A stretch of DNA of 64,000 nt from NCBI GenBank assembly GCA_028868695.1, contig JAGWTZ010000009.1:1-64000 (forward strand), given 5' to 3'. How positions within the stretch are numbered: the first letter of the stretch is position 1; the number at the start of each line of letters is the position of its first letter. The notes beneath the pieces are model-generated. The model was not told the DNA's origin. It did no database searches and worked only from the letters and a program-made list of their open reading frames with translations. Below, piece after piece: positions 61,008 to 64,000 of the stretch. A program made the translations under genes and the position numbers. This stretch comes from Alphaproteobacteria bacterium (GTDB taxonomy: Bacteria > Pseudomonadota > Alphaproteobacteria > Rhizobiales > Aestuariivirgaceae).

Positions 61008-62231
61008 ATGACTGCTTCGCCCCAATCCCGTTTCGCCATCATTTTTGTTTTCATCACCGTGCTGCTCGACATGGTGGGCTTTGGCCTGATCATTCCCGTG
61101 CAGCCCGCCCTGATCGAACAGGTGGCCAATGTTGACGTGGCGCATGCCTCAGTGATCGGCGGCTGGATGTTCTTTGCCTTTTCGGCCGCACAATTCCTGC
61201 TTGGCCCCACGTTGGGCAACCTTTCCGACGCCTACGGCCGCAGGCCCCTGCTGTTGCTGGCGGTTTTCGGGCTGGGCGTTGATTACCTGATCACCGCCTT
61301 TGCGCCATCGGTGGGCTGGCTGTTCGTGGGCCGCACGCTGGCCGGCGTATGCGGCGCATCCTATGTGATCGCCAACGCCTTCATTGCCGACATCACCCCG
61401 CCCGAGGGCCGCGCCAAAGCCTTTGGCATGATGGGCGCCGCCTTTGGCCTTGGCTTCGTGATTGGCCCGGCGCTTGGCGGATTGCTCGGCGCCTTTGGCC
61501 CGCGCGTGCCCTTCTATGCCGCCGCCTGCGTGTCCCTGATCAATTTCACCTTTGGCTATTTCATCCTGCCGGAAACGCTGGCGGCAGAAAAACGGCGGCC
61601 ATTTGAAATGGCCCGCGCCAACCCGGTTGGCACATTCAGGATCTTCGCCCAATACCGGCAGGTGTTGCCCTTGTGCATGGTACTGACCATGTATTTCTTC
61701 GCCACATCGGTTTACCCGGCCATCTGGCCCTTCTGGTCAACGGCAAAATTCGGCTGGGGGCCAAGCCTGATTGGCACCACGCTTGCCGCCTTCGGCATCA
61801 CCATGGCCGTATCACAAGGCCTGCTCACCGGACCCTTGGTCAAGCGGCTTGGCGAATGGAACCTGGCGCTCGTTGGCCTTGTCTCAGGCATGGCCAGCTG
61901 CGTGGCTTATGGCTTCGCCTCCGGCTTGCCGTGGGTGCTGGTGATCCTGATTGTCCATGCCCCGGAAGGCTTCGTGCACCCGATGTTGTCGGCCATGATG
62001 TCCCGCGAGGTGCCGGAGAATGCCCAAGGTGAATTGCAGGGCGGGCTGGGCTCGCTCATGAATGTCGCCATGATGCTGGGCACCGTGTTCTACAGCCAGG
62101 CCTTCGGCTATTTCATGCAGGAAAACCCCATCTATGTTTCCCCCGGTGCGGGATTTTTCATCGCTGGCGCGCTGCTGGCCATTACCCTGCTGGCGCTGCT
62201 GGTGTTTCACCACAGCCAGCGCAAAACATGA
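61008..62231 (+). CDS. MFS transporter, TetA-like
   Basis: 407 aa, twelve spans. The N-terminal DMVGFGLIIPVQPALI and the loop motif LGNLSDAYGRRPLLLL are those of the TetA/multidrug DHA1 exporters, with motif C-like FGLGFVIGPALGGLLG in helix 5. It exports small molecules or drugs. Its presence does not by itself indicate tetracycline resistance, as chromosomal relatives are common. The start is set by ATG 61008; an in-frame start five codons earlier is less likely. Confidence 0.85.
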   Translation: MTASPQSRFAIIFVFITVLLDMVGFGLIIPVQPALIEQVANVDVAHASVIGGWMFFAFSAAQFLLGPTLGNLSDAYGRRPLLLLAVFGLGVDYLITAFAPSVGWLFVGRTLAGVCGASYVIANAFIADITPPEGRAKAFGMMGAAFGLGFVIGPALGGLLGAFGPRVPFYAAACVSLINFTFGYFILPETLAAEKRRPFEMARANPVGTFRIFAQYRQVLPLCMVLTMYFFATSVYPAIWPFWSTAKFGWGPSLIGTTLAAFGITMAVSQGLLTGPLVKRLGEWNLALVGLVSGMASCVAYGFASGLPWVLVILIVHAPEGFVHPMLSAMMSREVPENAQGELQGGLGSLMNVAMMLGTVFYSQAFGYFMQENPIYVSPGAGFFIAGALLAITLLALLVFHHSQRKT

Positions 62232-62305
62232 ACGATAGTTAATGTTTTGGGCTTAGTGGATATTAACGCATTTTCCCTATGAAATCGGCCCAAACGGGGT
62301 GGAAA

Positions 62306-63421
62306 ATGACGGAACTGGTTGTGAACGTGCGGCGCTGGGGCTTTGACAGCCTGAGGCTTCTGGCCAAGAGCTTTGCCGCGCATTGGCTGATCATCACCAT
62401 TCCCGCGCTTTGCGTTATCACCAACATGATCCTGTTTGCCGATCTTCCGCACAAGGATTTGCAGCCGGTGTTTGACGTGCTGATGGAGATCGCCACCAGC
62501 ATGATCCCGGTGGGCATTGCCGTCGCTGTTGTCGTGCGCTTCGTGCAATATGCCTTCATCATCAAGCCGGAAAGCCCGGCCCGCGCCCTCGTCACCGACA
62601 TCCGCAATTTCATCACCAAGCCGGCAGCCTTGATCAACGGCCTGCCAATTGTCGTGGCCATCACCCTCTACAACAAGGCCTTCCTCGACCTGAAGCCGCA
62701 GATTCCTTATCTCAACCCCTTCAAGTGGGACGAGTATTTCATGCAGCTGGACCGCACGCTGCATTTCGGCATCGACCCGTGGCGCCTGCTGCAGCCGCTG
62801 ATGGGCTATGACTACGTGACCTTCGCATCATGCCTGCTCTACAACATGTGGTTCATCGCCCTGTTCGGCACCATGGTGTGGTTTGCCTTCCAGAAGAACT
62901 CCAGCGAACTGCGCACCCGGTTCTTCGTCTCCTACATGCTGATCTGGTGGATCGGCGGCGGCCTGATGGCGGTGTATTTCTCCTCCGCCGGCCCGGCTTA
63001 TTATTCACGCATCGGCCTGACGCCAGACCCCTATTCCGATCTCATGGCCTATCTGCAGGATGTGAACACCCGCCTGCCCATCTGGTCCCTGCCGACCCAG
63101 GACATGCTGTGGGATGGCTATATCGGCAAGTCAGAGCCTTTGGGCATCTCGGCCTTCCCGTCTATGCACAATGCCAATGCCATCCTGTTTGCCCTGACCT
63201 TCCGGCACATCAACAAGTTCCTCGGCTGGTTCTTCACCGCCTATGCGGTGGTGATCCTGCTCACCTCGGTGCATCTGGCCTGGCATTATGCCGTGGATGG
63301 CTATGCCGCGGTGCTGATCTCCTCCACCTGCTGGTGGTTGTGCGGCCATTTGGCGCGCTGGATTCACCGCCAGCCCACAATGCTGCAACACAACCAGGAC
63401 ATGGCCGCACTGGCATCTTGA
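62306..63421 (+). CDS. PAP2-superfamily membrane protein, inositolphosphotransferase-like
   Basis: 371 aa with about six spans. The C-terminal phosphatase motifs are AFPSMHNANAILFAL (PSMH, C2) and SVHLAWHYAVDGYAAVL (C3, H-x-x-x-D). This is the spacing of the AUR1/IPT1-type PAP2 branch that moves or removes phospho-head groups of lipids. The C1 KxxxxxxRP motif is not seen, as expected in this branch. The substrate is unknown, plausibly a membrane lipid. GGGGTGG four bases before ATG 62306 favours it over an ATG nine codons earlier. Confidence 0.8.
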   Translation: MTELVVNVRRWGFDSLRLLAKSFAAHWLIITIPALCVITNMILFADLPHKDLQPVFDVLMEIATSMIPVGIAVAVVVRFVQYAFIIKPESPARALVTDIRNFITKPAALINGLPIVVAITLYNKAFLDLKPQIPYLNPFKWDEYFMQLDRTLHFGIDPWRLLQPLMGYDYVTFASCLLYNMWFIALFGTMVWFAFQKNSSELRTRFFVSYMLIWWIGGGLMAVYFSSAGPAYYSRIGLTPDPYSDLMAYLQDVNTRLPIWSLPTQDMLWDGYIGKSEPLGISAFPSMHNANAILFALTFRHINKFLGWFFTAYAVVILLTSVHLAWHYAVDGYAAVLISSTCWWLCGHLARWIHRQPTMLQHNQDMAALAS

Positions 63422-63446
63422 GCCTGCCTGTGGCAGAGAGAGGCGC

Positions 63447-64000
63447 ATGACCGCCTCCCTGCCCGAAGACAAGGCCGCCCTGCGCAAGGCCGCCGCCGCC
63501 GCCCGCCAAGTGGCCCATGATGCTGCCCATACCACGGCGCCCCTGCGCCTCGCCGCGCACAAACTGCCCGCCATGACCACGCCGGGTTTCAATGCTGTTT
63601 CTGCCTTCTTCCCCTACCGCTCCGAAATGGATACGCGCCCGCTGCTCGGCCGCCTTGCCGGTGAGGGCTGGAAAACCTGCCTCCCGGTGGTGATCGCCGC
63701 GGGCCAGCCTCTGGTCTTCCGCCGCTGGCTGCCGGGCGAGCCAACCTTCAAGGGCGTGATGAATATCGATTGCCCGGCCGAGGACGCCGAAGTGCTGGAG
63801 CCCGACATGCTCATTGTGCCGCTGCTGGCCTTTGACCGGCAGGGCTATCGCCTGGGCTATGGCGGCGGCTTCTATGACCGCACCTTGGCCAAGCTGCGCG
63901 CCAAGAAGAAGATCATTGCCATTGGTGCCGCCTACGCCGCCCAGGAAGTTTCCAGCGTGCCACACGGGCCGCATGACCAGCCTCTGGATTACATCATCAC
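63447..64000 (+). CDS. 5-formyltetrahydrofolate cyclo-ligase, 3'-truncated by the window
   Basis: The first 184 codons are present. Folate enzyme that returns 5-formyl-THF to 5,10-methenyl-THF using ATP. Marks: KAALRKAAAAARQ at the N-terminus, VSAFFPYRSEMDTRPLL, and the signature DRQGYRLGYGGGFYDRTL. Only the last few residues are missing. An AGAGAGG ribosome-binding stretch precedes the ATG. Many bacteria carry 6S RNA just upstream of this gene, but here only 25 bases separate it from the PAP2 gene. Confidence 0.92.
   Translation, partial: MTASLPEDKAALRKAAAAARQVAHDAAHTTAPLRLAAHKLPAMTTPGFNAVSAFFPYRSEMDTRPLLGRLAGEGWKTCLPVVIAAGQPLVFRRWLPGEPTFKGVMNIDCPAEDAEVLEPDMLIVPLLAFDRQGYRLGYGGGFYDRTLAKLRAKKKIIAIGAAYAAQEVSSVPHGPHDQPLDYII

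Noticed and set aside
61008-62231. Tetracycline resistance gene
   Set aside because: The MFS motifs are of the wide TetA-like exporter group. Neither a TetR-type regulator nor a mobile context is present.

Overview
The window looks like chromosome of a free-living alphaproteobacterium, most probably a member of the Hyphomicrobiales (Rhizobiales). The evidence is the GC-rich coding style, a CtrA/ChpT cell-cycle phosphorelay, GANTC and TTAA-N7-TTAA regulatory sites, a twin cold-shock-domain protein followed by a DUF192 gene, DUF1134 (EipA-like) and BTLCP periplasmic proteins, and palindromic intergenic repeats of the rhizobial kind. No rRNA operon, CRISPR array, replication origin or intact insertion sequence was seen. 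The genus cannot be named from sequence reading alone.

Layout. 1-7.4 kb: an ornithine/diaminopimelate-type decarboxylase, a sulfotransferase-like gene, an SDR, a RecQ helicase without its winged-helix domain, and uvrA. 7.4-15 kb: an AT-richer HNH-type gene, palindromic repeats, an ACT-domain gene with a DUF3052-like partner, a gamma-glutamyltransferase, the glmU-glmS operon and tRNA-Lys. 15-22.7 kb: a nitrogen-compound uptake block with a His/Arg-type ABC transporter, an 8-oxoguanine deaminase-type amidohydrolase and a Pot-type ABC transporter lacking an ATPase gene. 22.7-32.3 kb: two cyclophilins, queA, tgt, rlmB, a glycine-rich repeat protein, tRNA-Thr, serS-surE, the cold shock/DUF192 pair and a glyoxalase. 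32.3-38 kb: a regulator, a small NPQPLPPG-repeat protein, an L,D-transpeptidase, about 1 kb of non-coding DNA with repeats and strong RNA-like folding, and an aminotransferase/LysE/P-loop operon.

38-46.2 kb is a cell-cycle and envelope neighbourhood. It holds fliJ, ctrA (behind a dense cluster of GANTC sites), a transglutaminase-like cysteine protease with two perfect CtrA boxes, chpT, cysQ, an EipA-like gene and a membrane coiled-coil protein with another perfect CtrA box. Two AT-richer surface-polymer genes (GT2 and FkbM) sit inside it and look acquired. CtrA and ChpT are consecutive partners in the CckA-ChpT-CtrA relay, so the promoters seen here would answer to a regulator encoded a few kilobases away.

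46.2-64 kb is mostly housekeeping: DUF2306, an AhpD-like protein, rluD, rpoH, a CAP protein, a GGDEF/EAL protein, purA, DUF4139, an SDR, two MFS transporters, a PAP2 protein and a truncated 5-formyltetrahydrofolate cyclo-ligase. It is interrupted at 47.77-49.15 kb by the most unusual object in the window. This is a very small AT-richer island bounded by a perfect 16-bp duplication of the 3' end of tRNA-Glu. It carries a short membrane protein and a convergent ADP-ribosyltransferase-fold protein, and has no integrase of its own.
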